Positions 16,882-26,001 of a stretch of 64,000 bases of DNA are shown one piece after another. Source of the stretch: Candidimonas nitroreducens (GTDB lineage: Bacteria > Pseudomonadota > Gammaproteobacteria > Burkholderiales > Burkholderiaceae_B); assembly GCF_002209565.1 (NCBI RefSeq), contig NZ_NJIH01000003.1, forward strand, positions 1-64,000, read 5' to 3'. The notes beneath the pieces were generated by a model. That model was not told the origin of the DNA and ran no database searches. It worked only from the letters and a program-made list of their open reading frames with translations. The position numbers and the translations under genes were made by a program. How positions within the stretch are numbered: position 1 is the stretch's first letter; each line of letters begins with the position of its first letter.

Positions 16882-17130
16882 ATGGGTATCATCAGCATGA
16901 TCATCGTCGGCTTCATCGTCGGCCTCATCGCCAGGGCCATCATGCCCGGGGAACAGAAGCTCGGCTTCATCATGACCGTCATCCTGGGTATAGTCGGTTC
17001 GCTGGTCGCCGGGTACATCGGCCACGCGGCGGGCTGGTACGCGCCCGGGCAAGGCGCCGGCTGGATAGGGTCGATCGTGGGCGCCATCATCGTGCTGTTC
17101 ATATACGGGCTCATCGTCAAAAAATCCTGA
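16882..17130 (+). CDS. GlsB/YeaQ/YmgE family small membrane protein
   Basis: This 82-residue protein of three hydrophobic segments belongs to the transglycosylase-associated (YeaQ/YmgE) family, often induced by general stress; its molecular role is unknown. Family marks are GLIARAIMPG near residue 15-25, GIVGSLVAGYIGH, and a final GSIVGAIIVLFIYGLIVK. ATG 16882 is preceded by AAAGGATC. A strong terminator follows, so it is probably a single-gene transcript. Confidence 0.9.
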   Translation: MGIISMIIVGFIVGLIARAIMPGEQKLGFIMTVILGIVGSLVAGYIGHAAGWYAPGQGAGWIGSIVGAIIVLFIYGLIVKKS

Positions 17131-17157
17131 GCTCCCGGGTACATCCCATACGGCCCC

Positions 17158-17182
17158 AAGGCACCCGGCAGGGTGCCTTTTT
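17158..17182 (+). terminator. Intrinsic terminator
   Basis: AAGGCACCC (17158-17166) pairs perfectly with GGGTGCCTT (17171-17179) around GGCA, and the right arm runs into a T-run up to 17182. It ends the GlsB-family transcript. Confidence 0.9.
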
Positions 17183-17265
17183 CATGGGCCGGGACGCGCC
17201 GGCCCACTACAATGTCTGCACGCCGGGCCGCGGTTCGGCCGCCGCCACTTTCTTGCGGAGCAAGC

Positions 17266-17640
17266 ATGAATCCTCAATACTCCCGCCAGCCGCAGGCTCC
17301 CCAGGGCTTGTGGCGCAAGCTGCAGCAGCACGCCGGGGCCGCGGGCCGGGCGGTGCTCGAGAAGGCGCTGTACCTGTACTACGCGGCGCAAAGCCCGGCC
17401 ACCCCGAAATGGGCCCGGCGCGTAATCTACGGGGCGCTGGCCTACTTCGTGCTGCCGCTGGATGCCATACCCGATCTGATCCCCGGCATCGGCTACACCG
17501 ACGACCTAAGCGTGATGGCCGCGGCATTGGCAACCGTGGCGCTGTACATTACTCCGGAAGTCAGGGCGCTGGCGCAACACAAGATCGCGCAGTGGTTCGA
17601 CGGCGAGCCGCACCGCGGCGCCACCCGCAGCTCGGCTTGA
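17266..17640 (+). CDS. YkvA-family (DUF1232) membrane protein
   Basis: This 124-residue protein has the DUF1232 core at about 60-95, ending LPLDAIPDLIPGIGYTDD, the hallmark of YkvA proteins, with one or two membrane helices around it. The N-terminal part is basic and Gln/Ala-rich. Its function is unknown. GGAG lies five bases upstream of ATG 17266. The stop TGA shares its last base with the start codon of the DUF2868 gene, so the two are probably translationally coupled. Confidence 0.88.
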   Translation: MNPQYSRQPQAPQGLWRKLQQHAGAAGRAVLEKALYLYYAAQSPATPKWARRVIYGALAYFVLPLDAIPDLIPGIGYTDDLSVMAAALATVALYITPEVRALAQHKIAQWFDGEPHRGATRSSA

Positions 17641-19115
17641 TGCCCGGCGCCGACGGCCTGGCGGCCCACTGGATGGCCGAGACCGTGCGCCTGCGGGAGG
17701 CGCACTGGGGGCCGCTGGAAGACGCATCCGAATCGCGCCGCGCCCGCGCAGAAGGCCGGGGGCTGGCCGCCAAAATCCTGCTGCGCGCCCGCTATCTGGG
17801 GCAGCGCGAAAAGCTCGACGAACTGCTTGCTCGCTGGAAGCGCGGCGCGCGCCTGGCCCTGCTGGGCCTGGCCGTCGCCGCGCTATTCGCCGGCGCCGGC
17901 GCGGCCCTGGGCGCCCTCGGCAACGGCGAACGCCCGGTCAATCTGCTGCTCGCCTTGTTCGCCATATTGGGGCTGCACACACTCACTTTTCTGGCATGGC
18001 TGCTCAGCTTCGGCGTACACGCCCAGGTCGCCGGCCTGGGCCGCCTGTGGCTTTGGCTGACCCGCAAGCTGGCGCGCAGCCCCGACGCCGCCCTGGCGCC
18101 GCGCGCATTGCTGGAGCTCCTGTCGCGCAACGGCGCGCTGCGCTGGATCCTGGGCGGTGTCAGCCATGGCCTGTGGGTCTGCGCCTTCGCCAGCCTGCTG
18201 CTGGTTCTGGTCGCAGTGCTGTCCACGCGCCGCTATACCTTCGGCTGGGAAACTACGCTGCTGTCGGCCGACGCCTTCGTGCACGCCACCACGATACTGG
18301 GCTGGCTGCCCGCCAGGCTGGGCTTCGCCATGCCGGCGGCTGACATGGTGCGGGCCAGCAACGGCCTGCACACCCTGCCGGCATCGGTGCAAATGCTCTG
18401 GTCGAGCTGGCTGCTCGGCTGCGTGCTGGCCTACGGCCTGCTGCCGCGCCTGCTGGCACTGCTGCTGTGCCTGTACATGAGCCGCAGGCGCCTGGCCGCC
18501 ACCGCGCTCGACGCAAGCCTGCCGGGCTACGCCGAGCTGCGCGAACGGCTGCAGCCCTCCAGCGAGCAGACCGGCATCGACGCCCCCGACACGGGGGAGG
18601 TTGCCACGCGCATACCGTCCGGCCATGGCGCCGCGCAGGCGGGCCGGCCGCTGGTGGTCGGCATCGAGCTGCCGGGCGACGAGCCCTGGCCGGTGCAGGC
18701 GCTGCCGGAGGGCATGGCCGACGGCGGCAATATCGATAGCCGTACGCAGCGCAATGCGCTGCTCGAAAGCCTGCGCGCCCATCCGCCGTCGCGGCTGCTG
18801 GCCGTCTGCGACGCGCGCCAGACACCCGATCGCGGCGCCCTGGCGCTGCTGGCGGAATTGGCGGCGCCGGCCGGCGAGCTGCGGATACTGCTGCATGGCG
18901 CCGCCGCGGGCGCGGGCCGCAGCGCGGCATGGCGCGAGCGCCTGGCCGCCGCCGGCCGCCCCGCCGACAGCCTGTATGAACATTGGCCGCCCGCGCTCGC
19001 GTGGCTGCAGCATGGCGGCGACCCGAGCCAGGCAGACAGCGGTGCCGGGCCCGACGCCCCGGCGCCGGGAAGGCCGCAGCCCCCATTGCAGGAACACCGC
19101 GATGGCCGAAACTGA
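17640..19115 (+). CDS. DUF2868 membrane protein
   Basis: This 491-residue protein matches the DUF2868 pattern: a basic N-terminal region (about 1-75, with ARAEGRGLAAKILLRARYLG), membrane segments around 80-145, 175-200 and 260-285, and a C-terminal soluble domain (about 335-450) containing ALLESLRAHPPSRLLAVCDAR. Its function is undescribed; the family is almost always found next to a DUF3482 GTPase, as here. The start shares one base with the preceding stop, and the end overlaps the GTPase gene by 14 bases, so these genes form one tightly coupled unit. Confidence 0.85.
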   Translation: MPGADGLAAHWMAETVRLREAHWGPLEDASESRRARAEGRGLAAKILLRARYLGQREKLDELLARWKRGARLALLGLAVAALFAGAGAALGALGNGERPVNLLLALFAILGLHTLTFLAWLLSFGVHAQVAGLGRLWLWLTRKLARSPDAALAPRALLELLSRNGALRWILGGVSHGLWVCAFASLLLVLVAVLSTRRYTFGWETTLLSADAFVHATTILGWLPARLGFAMPAADMVRASNGLHTLPASVQMLWSSWLLGCVLAYGLLPRLLALLLCLYMSRRRLAATALDASLPGYAELRERLQPSSEQTGIDAPDTGEVATRIPSGHGAAQAGRPLVVGIELPGDEPWPVQALPEGMADGGNIDSRTQRNALLESLRAHPPSRLLAVCDARQTPDRGALALLAELAAPAGELRILLHGAAAGAGRSAAWRERLAAAGRPADSLYEHWPPALAWLQHGGDPSQADSGAGPDAPAPGRPQPPLQEHRDGRN

Positions 19116-20529
19116 ACGCGCCCGCCTGCGCCTGGCCGTCGTCGGCCACACCAACACCGGCAAGACTTCGCTGCTGCGCACGCTGACGCGCGACGCGGAC
19201 TTCGGGGTGGTGCGCGACAGCCCCGGCACCACCCGGCACGTGCAGGGCGCACGGCTGCTGGTCGAGGGCCAGCCGGCGGTAGAGCTGTTCGACACCCCCG
19301 GCATGGAAGACGGCATGGCCCTGCTGGATTACCTGGATCAACTGGCACAGCACGCCGGCACGCGCCTGGACGGCCCCGAACGCATCCGCCGCTTTCTCGA
19401 CACGCCCGAGAGCCAACGGCGCTTCGAGCAAGAGGCGCGCGTGCTCAGGCAATTGCTCGACTGCGACGCCGGCCTGTACGTGGTGGATGCGCGCGACCCG
19501 GTGCTGGCCAAGCACAGGGACGAGCTGGCCATACTGGCGGCCTGCGGCAGGCCCCTGCTGCCGGTACTGAATTTCGTGCGCAGCCCGCAGCAGCGCTGTG
19601 CCGCGTGGCGTGAGGCCCTGGCGCGGCTGGGCCTGCATGCCAGCGTCGAATTCGATTCCGTCGCCCCGGCCCTGGACGGCGAGGCGCAGCTCTATGACAA
19701 GCTGGCGCTGCTGCTGGATGGCTACTCCGGCCTGCTGCGCACGCTCAAGGACGACATCGCCACCCAGCGCGAGCGGCGCCGCCACGACGCACTGCTGCTG
19801 ATCGCCGAGCTACTGGTGGACGCCGCCGCCTGGCACCTGGCCACTGCGGTGGACGAGGAGTCCCTGCGCAATGCCACCGCCGCGCTGCGCGACAAGCTGC
19901 GGCGCCGCGAAGGCCGCTGCGTCAAGGCGCTGCTCAAGCTGTACCGCTTCCGCACGGCCGACTTCCCGCAGCACGCGCTGCCCCTGGAAGGCGAACGCTG
20001 GGGCATGGATCTGTTCCATCCGCAAGCCCTCAAGTCAGTGGGGGTGCACGTCGGCAAGGGGGTCGCGGCCGGCGCCATGGCGGGCGCAACCATCGACGCC
20101 TTCACGGCCGGCATGAGCCTGGGCGCCGCCGCGCTGGCCGGCGCCGCCATCGGCGGCCTGTGGCAGGGTGCAGACCGGCTCGGCAAGCGGCTGCTGGGGC
20201 GCGTGCGCGGCTACCGCGAGCTGGGCGCGGACGATGCCGTGCTGCGACTGCTCGGGCTGCGCCAGCTGGATCTGCTGGCGGCGCTGGAGCGGCGCGGCCA
20301 TGCCGCCCAGGAAGGTATCGAGCTACCGCGCGATGCCGGCGCCATGTGGCTCGACGCGGCAGGCGGCGCGGCCGCGGCGGCGCTGCGCAAGGGACGGCTA
20401 CCGGAAGAAATCACGCTGGCGCGCAGCCAGCCGCAATGGTCGACGCTGTCGGACGACTATGAAAACACGCCGGAGCGGCGGCGGGCGATCGCCGCACTGG
20501 CTAGGCATCTGGGCGACGTTCCTTCATAA
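19102..20529 (+). CDS. GTPase with DUF3482 domain
   Basis: This 475-residue protein starts with an Era/TrmE-like GTPase domain: P-loop GHTNTGKT (15-22), switch region with GTTRH, and G3 motif DTPG (64-67). The usual NKxD base-recognition motif is not clear; LNFVRSPQQ is found in its expected place, so nucleotide specificity is uncertain. The DUF3482 region follows and includes a Gly/Ala-rich segment GKGVAAGAMAGATIDAFTAG, which looks membrane-associating. It overlaps the DUF2868 gene and probably acts with that membrane protein. No biochemical role is established. Confidence 0.85.
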   Translation: MAETERARLRLAVVGHTNTGKTSLLRTLTRDADFGVVRDSPGTTRHVQGARLLVEGQPAVELFDTPGMEDGMALLDYLDQLAQHAGTRLDGPERIRRFLDTPESQRRFEQEARVLRQLLDCDAGLYVVDARDPVLAKHRDELAILAACGRPLLPVLNFVRSPQQRCAAWREALARLGLHASVEFDSVAPALDGEAQLYDKLALLLDGYSGLLRTLKDDIATQRERRRHDALLLIAELLVDAAAWHLATAVDEESLRNATAALRDKLRRREGRCVKALLKLYRFRTADFPQHALPLEGERWGMDLFHPQALKSVGVHVGKGVAAGAMAGATIDAFTAGMSLGAAALAGAAIGGLWQGADRLGKRLLGRVRGYRELGADDAVLRLLGLRQLDLLAALERRGHAAQEGIELPRDAGAMWLDAAGGAAAAALRKGRLPEEITLARSQPQWSTLSDDYENTPERRRAIAALARHLGDVPS

Positions 20530-20629
20530 AGCTGCATGCCGCGCCGCCAGAACAAGTTCGACGCAAATATGTATTGAATTTTTCTGGCGTTTACCTAACG
20601 GTCATGGCGGGCGCCGCCTCCCCCGAGGA

Positions 20630-20647
20630 TGAAAGAGGCTTCTTTCA
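20630..20647 (+). terminator. Small hairpin downstream of the GTPase gene
   Basis: TGAAAGA (20630-20636) pairs with TCTTTCA (20641-20647) around GGCT. It lies 100 bases after the GTPase stop. There is no T-run. It may be a weak terminator or have no function. Confidence 0.3.
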
Positions 20648-20800
20648 CGCTAATGCCTGATGCAGTGCTTCGAAGAGCGTAAATATCCTGGCTGAAAAGG
20701 CTCCACGCGGACGCGCAGTACCGGTTGAAGGCACCGGTATCCGGCTCCTCAGCGCCATGGCAAATCCGCGGAGGTCGCAGTGGCCGGCCCTGCAGCGGCC

Positions 20801-21352
20801 CTACAACATCACCGGCTCGTCGGGTAGCGCATTGGGGTGCGGCGCGCCGGGCACGGGCGCGGGGCAGTGCGCCTGCAACAGCTTTTCAATGGCGTCGACG
20901 GTTTCCAGCAAGGCGTGGCCGTAGCGCCCGGCGGCCAGGCCGGCCTGCAGCTGCGCGCAGGCCTCTTGCCATGCGGCGTCGGGAACGCCCACTCCGCGGT
21001 CGGCGATGATTTCCACATAGTGCCTGTCCAGGGCCAGGTACAGCAGCACCCCGGTGTCGCCCGGCGTGTCCCAGACCTTGAGCCGGCCGAAGACTTCCAG
21101 CGCCCGCAAGCCGCAGTCGCGCTCATGCGGCGGCGCAACCGCCTCGACCGCTACCATCAGTTCGCCCGTATGGCCGCGTTCGGCGCGGCTGATATGTTCG
21201 GCGATCTCGCCCAGCAGCCGTGCCGTGAAATGCCTGCGGCGCAACCAATGTCCCTGGACGTAGCCCCAACCCGTGAGTTCGCGCCACGCGGTGCCGCCTT
21301 TGCGTACCTTGGATTTATTTTCGGTCATAGCATCGGGTGTCGTCATGTTCAA
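20801..21352 (-). CDS. TPM-domain protein, soluble short form
   Basis: This 183-residue protein carries a single TPM (TLP18.3/Psb32/MOLO-1) domain at about 45-165. It includes ISRAERGHTGELMVAVE, VLLYLALDRHYVEIIADRGV and a terminal LLETVDAIEKLL. It has no signal peptide or membrane helix in the copy read. In many beta-proteobacteria a short TPM protein follows lemA and a longer TPM protein, as here on the same strand. Function is not established. The start is uncertain: ATG 21346 (MTTPD) and ATG 21328 (MTENK) are alternatives. Confidence 0.82.
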   Translation of the reverse strand: MNMTTPDAMTENKSKVRKGGTAWRELTGWGYVQGHWLRRRHFTARLLGEIAEHISRAERGHTGELMVAVEAVAPPHERDCGLRALEVFGRLKVWDTPGDTGVLLYLALDRHYVEIIADRGVGVPDAAWQEACAQLQAGLAAGRYGHALLETVDAIEKLLQAHCPAPVPGAPHPNALPDEPVML

Positions 21353-21415
21353 TTTGGTTCGTGGCAGCCGCGATATACACCTCGCAGCATGGCTCTTCGA
21401 GATCCGGCGGCGAGC

Positions 21416-21530
21416 CTAGACACAATGTATTGACCTACCCCCCTCAATTACGGCTCTGCGCCCCTGGTTGCAAAACCTCTAGCGTAATCCGCGTCGCTTG
21501 AGCTGCGGTAGGTCAATATATTGTGTCTAG
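21416..21530. repeat. 115-bp element bounded by 24-bp inverted repeats
   Basis: CTAGACACAATGTATTGACC begins the left arm (21416-21439), and the right arm (21507-21530) is its reverse complement with one mismatch out of 24. The 67-base interior has no coding potential. Both ends finish in CTAG. This looks like a miniature inverted-repeat element or an insertion-sequence relic between two TPM genes. No target duplication is evident and no second copy was seen in the window. Confidence 0.75.
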
Positions 21531-21605
21531 CATGCACAGGCCCTTATCGATCCAGCCCTTGCCGGGAAAGGCGAGCCAAGTCATTTTTTCCGCGATGAGG
21601 TGCCG

Positions 21606-22553
21606 CTACCAGCTGCCCGAAGCGCCACCGCCGCCGCTGCTGCCGCCACCCCCGCCGAAACCGCCGCCACCGCCGCCGAAGCCTCCGCCGCCGCCAAAAC
21701 CCCCTCCAAAACCGCCACCGAAGCCGCCCAGGCCGCCTATTACCCCGCCGGTACGCGAGACGCGGGCCGCGCCGCGCCGCCCGGCTCTTGCGGCGCGGGC
21801 CACGTGGCTCAGGACGAAGGCCGCCACGGCTCCGGCCAGCGCGTAGCCTATGCTGTGGAACATCAAATAGACGAACAGCGCCGCGGCCAGGGCCGCGAAG
21901 GCCGAAGGCAGCAACATGACGATGAAGGCCAGCGGCAGCAGCATCTGCACCGGCGCGGCATCGCCGCCCGAAGCCCCGGCGCGCGCAGGTGGCGGCGGCA
22001 GGGACTCGCCGTCGACCAGCTTGACCAGACTGTCCACACCCGCCTTCACCCCTGCGGCGAAGTCGCCCTGCTTGAAGCGCGGCGCGACCTGCTCGCGGAT
22101 GATGCGTCCGGCCAATATGTCGGGCACCGCGCCCTCCAGGCCGTAGCCGACCTCGATGCGCAGCTTGTGGTCGTCTTTGGCAATCACGAACAGAATGCCG
22201 TCGTCGACGTTCTTGCGCCCCAGCTTCCACTTATCGAACACGCGGACGGCGTATTGCTCGATGGTGTCCTTGCCGATGGACGGCACCATCAGCACCGCGA
22301 TCTGCGCCCCCTTGCGCTGCTCCAGCGCGGCCAGCTGCTGTGTAAGCTGCGCCTGCGTGGCGGCATCCAGGGTGTGCGTCAGGTCGGTAACGCGCTGCGT
22401 CAGCACCGGCACGTCCTGCTGCGCGCCGCACAGCGGCGCGTACAGCGCGAACAGCGCAAGCAGGCACGGCAGCAGCCATGGCGCGAGCCACGCCGCCATG
22501 GTCGAACCGGCACGATTGGCGCGGGCTGGCGCCGCGGCGCTGTATAGCATCAT
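21606..22553 (-). CDS. YgcG-like TPM-domain membrane protein
   Basis: This 315-residue protein has a Sec signal (about 1-45 from the first ATG, ending LCGAQQ), an extracytoplasmic TPM domain (about 50-180) with the motif VRVFDKWKLGRKNVDDGILF and IEVGYGLEGAVPD, one or two membrane helices (about 205-250) and a C-terminal tail made almost only of Gly, Phe and Ser. It is full length for the family. It follows lemA by 13 bases on the minus strand. The glycine tail is encoded by a simple CCGCC-rich tract at 21630-21745 that could vary in length. Confidence 0.9.
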   Translation of the reverse strand: MMLYSAAAPARANRAGSTMAAWLAPWLLPCLLALFALYAPLCGAQQDVPVLTQRVTDLTHTLDAATQAQLTQQLAALEQRKGAQIAVLMVPSIGKDTIEQYAVRVFDKWKLGRKNVDDGILFVIAKDDHKLRIEVGYGLEGAVPDILAGRIIREQVAPRFKQGDFAAGVKAGVDSLVKLVDGESLPPPPARAGASGGDAAPVQMLLPLAFIVMLLPSAFAALAAALFVYLMFHSIGYALAGAVAAFVLSHVARAARAGRRGAARVSRTGGVIGGLGGFGGGFGGGFGGGGGFGGGGGGFGGGGGSSGGGGASGSW

Positions 22554-22566
22554 GATGCCTCCGCGG

Positions 22567-23181
22567 TCATTTGGCTGCCGCCGGCTCCGGCAGGCTGAAC
22601 TTCACTTCGGGGTCGCGCATCAGTTGCTCTTGCTGCGCCACGCCATAGTTTTCCATGGTGTGATAGCCGAATATCTTGGCCGTGATCAGCGTCGGAAACT
22701 GCCGGATGGCCAGGTTGTAGGCCTGCACCGCCTTGACGTAGCGGCCGCGCTCGGTGGCAATGCGGTTTTCCGTGCCCTCGAGCTGCGTCATCAGGTCGCG
22801 GAACAAACCGTCGCTCTTGAGCTGCGGGTAATTCTCGGACACCGCGATCAGGCGCGACAGCGCCGAGCTGAGCTGGCCCTGGGCCTGCTCGAACTGCTTC
22901 ATGCGCTCGGGGTTGTCGAGGTCTTTGGCGCTGATCTGCAGGCTGCCGACCTTGGAACGCGCCTCGGTCACCTGGGTCAGCACCGCGCGCTCGTTGACCA
23001 TATAGGCATTGACCGAGTTCACCAGCTTGGGCACCAGCTCGGCGCGGCGCTGGTACTGGTTCAGGGTCTCCGACCATGCGGCCTTGACCTGTTCGTCCAG
23101 GCGCTGGATGTCGTTGTAGCCGCAGCCCGAAAGCATCACGGCCAGGCAGGGCAGGAGCAGGGCCAGCAGGAATCGTTTCAT
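22567..23181 (-). CDS. lemA: LemA-family lipoprotein
   Basis: This 204-residue protein is LemA: a lipoprotein signal with lipobox LSGC (about 15-19), then a long helical domain containing YNDIQRLDEQVKAAWSE, the family signature RRAELVPKLVNSVNAYM and ALSRLIAVSENYPQLKS. The role is unknown; LemA and TPM proteins are regularly encoded together. ATG 23181 is chosen because it gives a proper signal sequence; the open frame continues upstream without family resemblance. A hexanucleotide repeat tract lies 80 bases upstream. Confidence 0.92.
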   Translation of the reverse strand: MKRFLLALLLPCLAVMLSGCGYNDIQRLDEQVKAAWSETLNQYQRRAELVPKLVNSVNAYMVNERAVLTQVTEARSKVGSLQISAKDLDNPERMKQFEQAQGQLSSALSRLIAVSENYPQLKSDGLFRDLMTQLEGTENRIATERGRYVKAVQAYNLAIRQFPTLITAKIFGYHTMENYGVAQQEQLMRDPEVKFSLPEPAAAK

Positions 23182-23260
23182 GTATAAGCGGGGTATGTAT
23201 CGTTGAACGGAAACCGGGAAAAGCCGCCAGCAGTCGCGCAGCCGCACAGACAGCACCTGT

Positions 23261-23322
<62 letters not shown>

Positions 23323-23475
23323 CACATGCGGATTGTCGCGGCAATCGGCCGCGGGCGGCATCCCATTTAACAAAACCTTACCATTGCAGGCCGCCGCAGG
23401 GGCCGCAGCACCGCCGGCCTTGCGCAAAACCGGCGGCAGTGTGATCCGAACGCCACATAAAAGGCATCGAGCGCC

Positions 23476-23497
23476 CGGCATTCCACTTGGAATGCCG
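23476..23497. repeat. Perfect 9-bp inverted repeat upstream of rhlE
   Basis: CGGCATTCC (23476-23484) pairs with GGAATGCCG (23489-23497) around ACTT. It lies about 30 bases upstream of the candidate -10 box of rhlE, so it could be a regulator operator. A weak terminator for lemA-strand or plus-strand transcripts is less likely because no T-run follows. Confidence 0.6.
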
Positions 23498-23694
23498 CCG
23501 CATACGACAGGCGTGGCGCATCTACGCTACAATGGCAGGCTTAGCGCGTCATGCCAGTCAACGCGCATCTCGCAGGCCGTGATCGTATTGATCCTGTCGG
23601 CCCTGCCAGCAGCTGATCCCTCAGCCTCACCTTTTTTCGCCTGCCTAGATTGGTCTCTCTCGACTCGAGCGATAGGCTGTCGCGGGAGTTTTTC

Positions 23695-25179
23695 TTGAAT
23701 ACGCAATCTTCATTTGCCTCGCTGGGCTTGGCAGAGCCCTTACTGCGCGCCATTTCCGATACCGGCTACAGCCAGCCGACCCCCATCCAGGCGCAGGCCA
23801 TCCCCACCGTGATGCAAGGCACCGACGTCCTGGCCGCGGCCCAGACGGGCACCGGCAAGACCGCCGGCTTCACGCTGCCGATTCTGCACCAGCTCATGCA
23901 GCGCCCGCTGGCGCAGCGCAAGCCCGGGCGGCCGCGCTGCCTGATCCTGACGCCGACGCGCGAACTGGCCGCACAGGTGGAAGAATCGGTACGCACCTAT
24001 GGCAAGTACACCTCGATGCGCACCATGGTGATGTTCGGCGGCGTCAATATCAACCCGCAGATCAGCGCCCTGCGCAAACCCCTGGACATCCTGGTGGCGA
24101 CGCCGGGCCGGTTGCTGGATCACGCGCAGCAAAAGACCGTGGATCTGTCGGGCGTGGAAATCCTGGTGCTCGACGAAGCCGACCGCATGCTGGACATGGG
24201 CTTCATCCGCGACATACGGCGCGTGCTCGCGCTGCTGCCCAAGCAGCGCCAGAACCTGCTGTTCTCCGCCACCTTCTCCGACGAGATCCGCGAGCTGTCG
24301 CGCGGTGTGCTGAACCAGCCGGTGGAAGTCTCGGTGGCACGGCGCAACACCGCTTCGGAACTGGTCAGCCAGAGCGTGGTCATGACCGAACAATCGCACA
24401 AGCGCGACCTGCTCAGCCACATCATCCGCGAAAGCGGCTGGCACCAGGTGCTGGTCTTCACCCGCACCAAGCACGGCGCCAACCGCCTGGCCGAAAAACT
24501 CGTCAAGGACGGCCTGTCGGCCGCCGCGATCCACGGCAACAAGAGCCAGGCGGCGCGCACCCGCGCGCTCAGCGGCTTCAAGGACGGCAAGGTCGCCGTG
24601 CTGGTGGCCACCGACATCGCCGCGCGCGGCCTGGACATCGAACAACTGCCCCACGTGGTCAACTTCGAGCTGCCCAACGTGCCGGAAGACTATGTGCACC
24701 GCATCGGCCGCACCGGCCGCGCCGGCAGCGAAGGCGCGGCCCTGTCGCTGGTGGACTCCAGCGAAATCAAGCTGCTCAATGCCATCGAGAAGCTGATCCG
24801 CAAGCCCATAGAACGCAGCACCGTGGCGGGCTGGTCGCCCTCGATGGTCAAGGCCGACCCCACCCCCGAGCGGCGCGAACCCCAGCCCGGACGACGTTTC
24901 GGCGCGGGCCAGGGGCGTGGCCGCCAGGACGCCGCACCGCGTGCGCGCGGCGCCCGCCCGTCGGCACAGGGCCGGCCGGCACAGCCGGCGGCCAGGAACG
25001 CGGAACGGCGCGAAGGCGAAAGGTCGGGCGCGGCCCGTTCCGGCACGCCCCGGCCCGGTTCGGCCAGGCCGGCCGCAGGGCGCGCCGAAACAGCGGCCCG
25101 CCCCGACTCCGCGCGGGCTAGCGGCAGCGGCCGCCGGCCCGCACAGGGCGCCGCGGCGCTGCTGAGAAAATCCGCCTGA
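23695..25179 (+). CDS. rhlE: DEAD-box RNA helicase, RhlE family
   Basis: This 494-residue ATP-dependent RNA helicase unwinds structured RNA. It has the Q motif ([14 protein letters not shown]), motif I AQTGTGKT (about 50-57), [19 protein letters not shown] in [34 protein letters not shown] and HRIGRTGR. The last 110 residues are an Arg/Gly/Ala-rich disordered tail typical of RhlE and likely to bind RNA. The start is TTG 23695, preceded by GGGAG at six bases; a GTG at 23650 is an alternative. The neighbourhood gives no further clue. Confidence 0.92.
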   Translation: MNTQSSFASLGLAEPLLRAISDTGYSQPTPIQAQAIPTVMQGTDVLAAAQTGTGKTAGFTLPILHQLMQRPLAQRKPGRPRCLILTPTRELAAQVEESVRTYGKYTSMRTMVMFGGVNINPQISALRKPLDILVATPGRLLDHAQQKTVDLSGVEILVLDEADRMLDMGFIRDIRRVLALLPKQRQNLLFSATFSDEIRELSRGVLNQPVEVSVARRNTASELVSQSVVMTEQSHKRDLLSHIIRESGWHQVLVFTRTKHGANRLAEKLVKDGLSAAAIHGNKSQAARTRALSGFKDGKVAVLVATDIAARGLDIEQLPHVVNFELPNVPEDYVHRIGRTGRAGSEGAALSLVDSSEIKLLNAIEKLIRKPIERSTVAGWSPSMVKADPTPERREPQPGRRFGAGQGRGRQDAAPRARGARPSAQGRPAQPAARNAERREGERSGAARSGTPRPGSARPAAGRAETAARPDSARASGSGRRPAQGAAALLRKSA

Positions 25180-25193
25180 CGGGGCGCGCAATC

Positions 25194-25224
25194 AAAAAAG
25201 GCAGAGGCGTTGCGGCGCCTTGCC
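25194..25224 (-). terminator. Minus-strand intrinsic terminator between two plus-strand genes
   Basis: Read on the minus strand, GGCAAGGCG (25224-25216) pairs with CGCC-CTGCC (25209-25200, one bulged base) around a six-base loop and is followed by TTTTTT (25199-25194). On the plus strand there is no T-run. Both flanking genes are on the plus strand, so it would stop antisense transcription. Confidence 0.55.
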
Positions 25225-25311
25225 GTACTATCTGTACCGTCAGCGGCTGCGCGCCTCGTTCCTCCAGGCGCCTGCCGCTTTGATTGCAAAACCCGTGCGA
25301 GGCCTGCCGCC

Positions 25312-25941
25312 ATGCCGCTGTCCACCTGGCTTACCTTTTTCGCCGCTTCCTGGGCGATCTCGTTCTCTCCCGGCGCGGGCGCCGTCTCGGCCATGGCCGC
25401 GGGGCTCAAGTACGGCTTCCTGCGCGGCTACTGGATCACGCTGGGGCTGATCTCGGGCATCCTGTGCCAGCTGCTGGTGGTAAGCGTGGGCCTGGGAGCG
25501 CTGCTGTCCGCGTCCGAGGTGGGCTTCGCCATCGTCAAGTGGCTGGGCGTGGGCTATCTGATCTACCTGGGCTGGCGGCAATTCCGCAGCGACGCTTCGC
25601 CCGTGGCCGTGGACGCCGGCAACCCGGCCGCCTTCCGCATCCGCGAACTGCTGCTGCGCGGCTGGCTGGTGAACGTCACCAACCCCAAGGGCACCGTGTT
25701 CCTGCTGGCCGTGGTGCCGCAGTTCCTGGATCCCACGCGGGCGCTGACGCCGCAGTACCTGGCCATAGGCGCGACGCTGTGCTTCACCGACATCGTGGCC
25801 ATGGGCTGCTATACCGCCCTGGCCTCGCGCGCCCTGAAGCTGCTGCGCAAGCCGCGCCACGTGCGCTGGCTCAACCGCTGCTTCGGCGCGCTGTTCATCC
25901 TTGCCGGCACGGTGCTGGCCACGTTCAGCCGCCACAAATAA
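25312..25941 (+). CDS. LysE/RhtB-family amino-acid exporter
   Basis: This 209-residue inner-membrane protein has six predicted helices and the LysE/RhtB hallmarks: an N-terminal FSPGAGAVSAMAAGLKYGF, GVGYLIYLGWRQFR near residue 75-90, and WLVNVTNPKGTVFLLAVVPQF near 125-145. Members export amino acids or homoserine lactones; the substrate here is unknown. ATG 25312 gives the family N-terminus. It is followed by prfC after 60 bases. Confidence 0.9.
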   Translation: MPLSTWLTFFAASWAISFSPGAGAVSAMAAGLKYGFLRGYWITLGLISGILCQLLVVSVGLGALLSASEVGFAIVKWLGVGYLIYLGWRQFRSDASPVAVDAGNPAAFRIRELLLRGWLVNVTNPKGTVFLLAVVPQFLDPTRALTPQYLAIGATLCFTDIVAMGCYTALASRALKLLRKPRHVRWLNRCFGALFILAGTVLATFSRHK

Positions 25942-26001
25942 GCCCGTAAGCGCCATGCGCCGCCACGCAGCCGCGGCGCGCACACACGTTAAAATCCTCG
26001 C

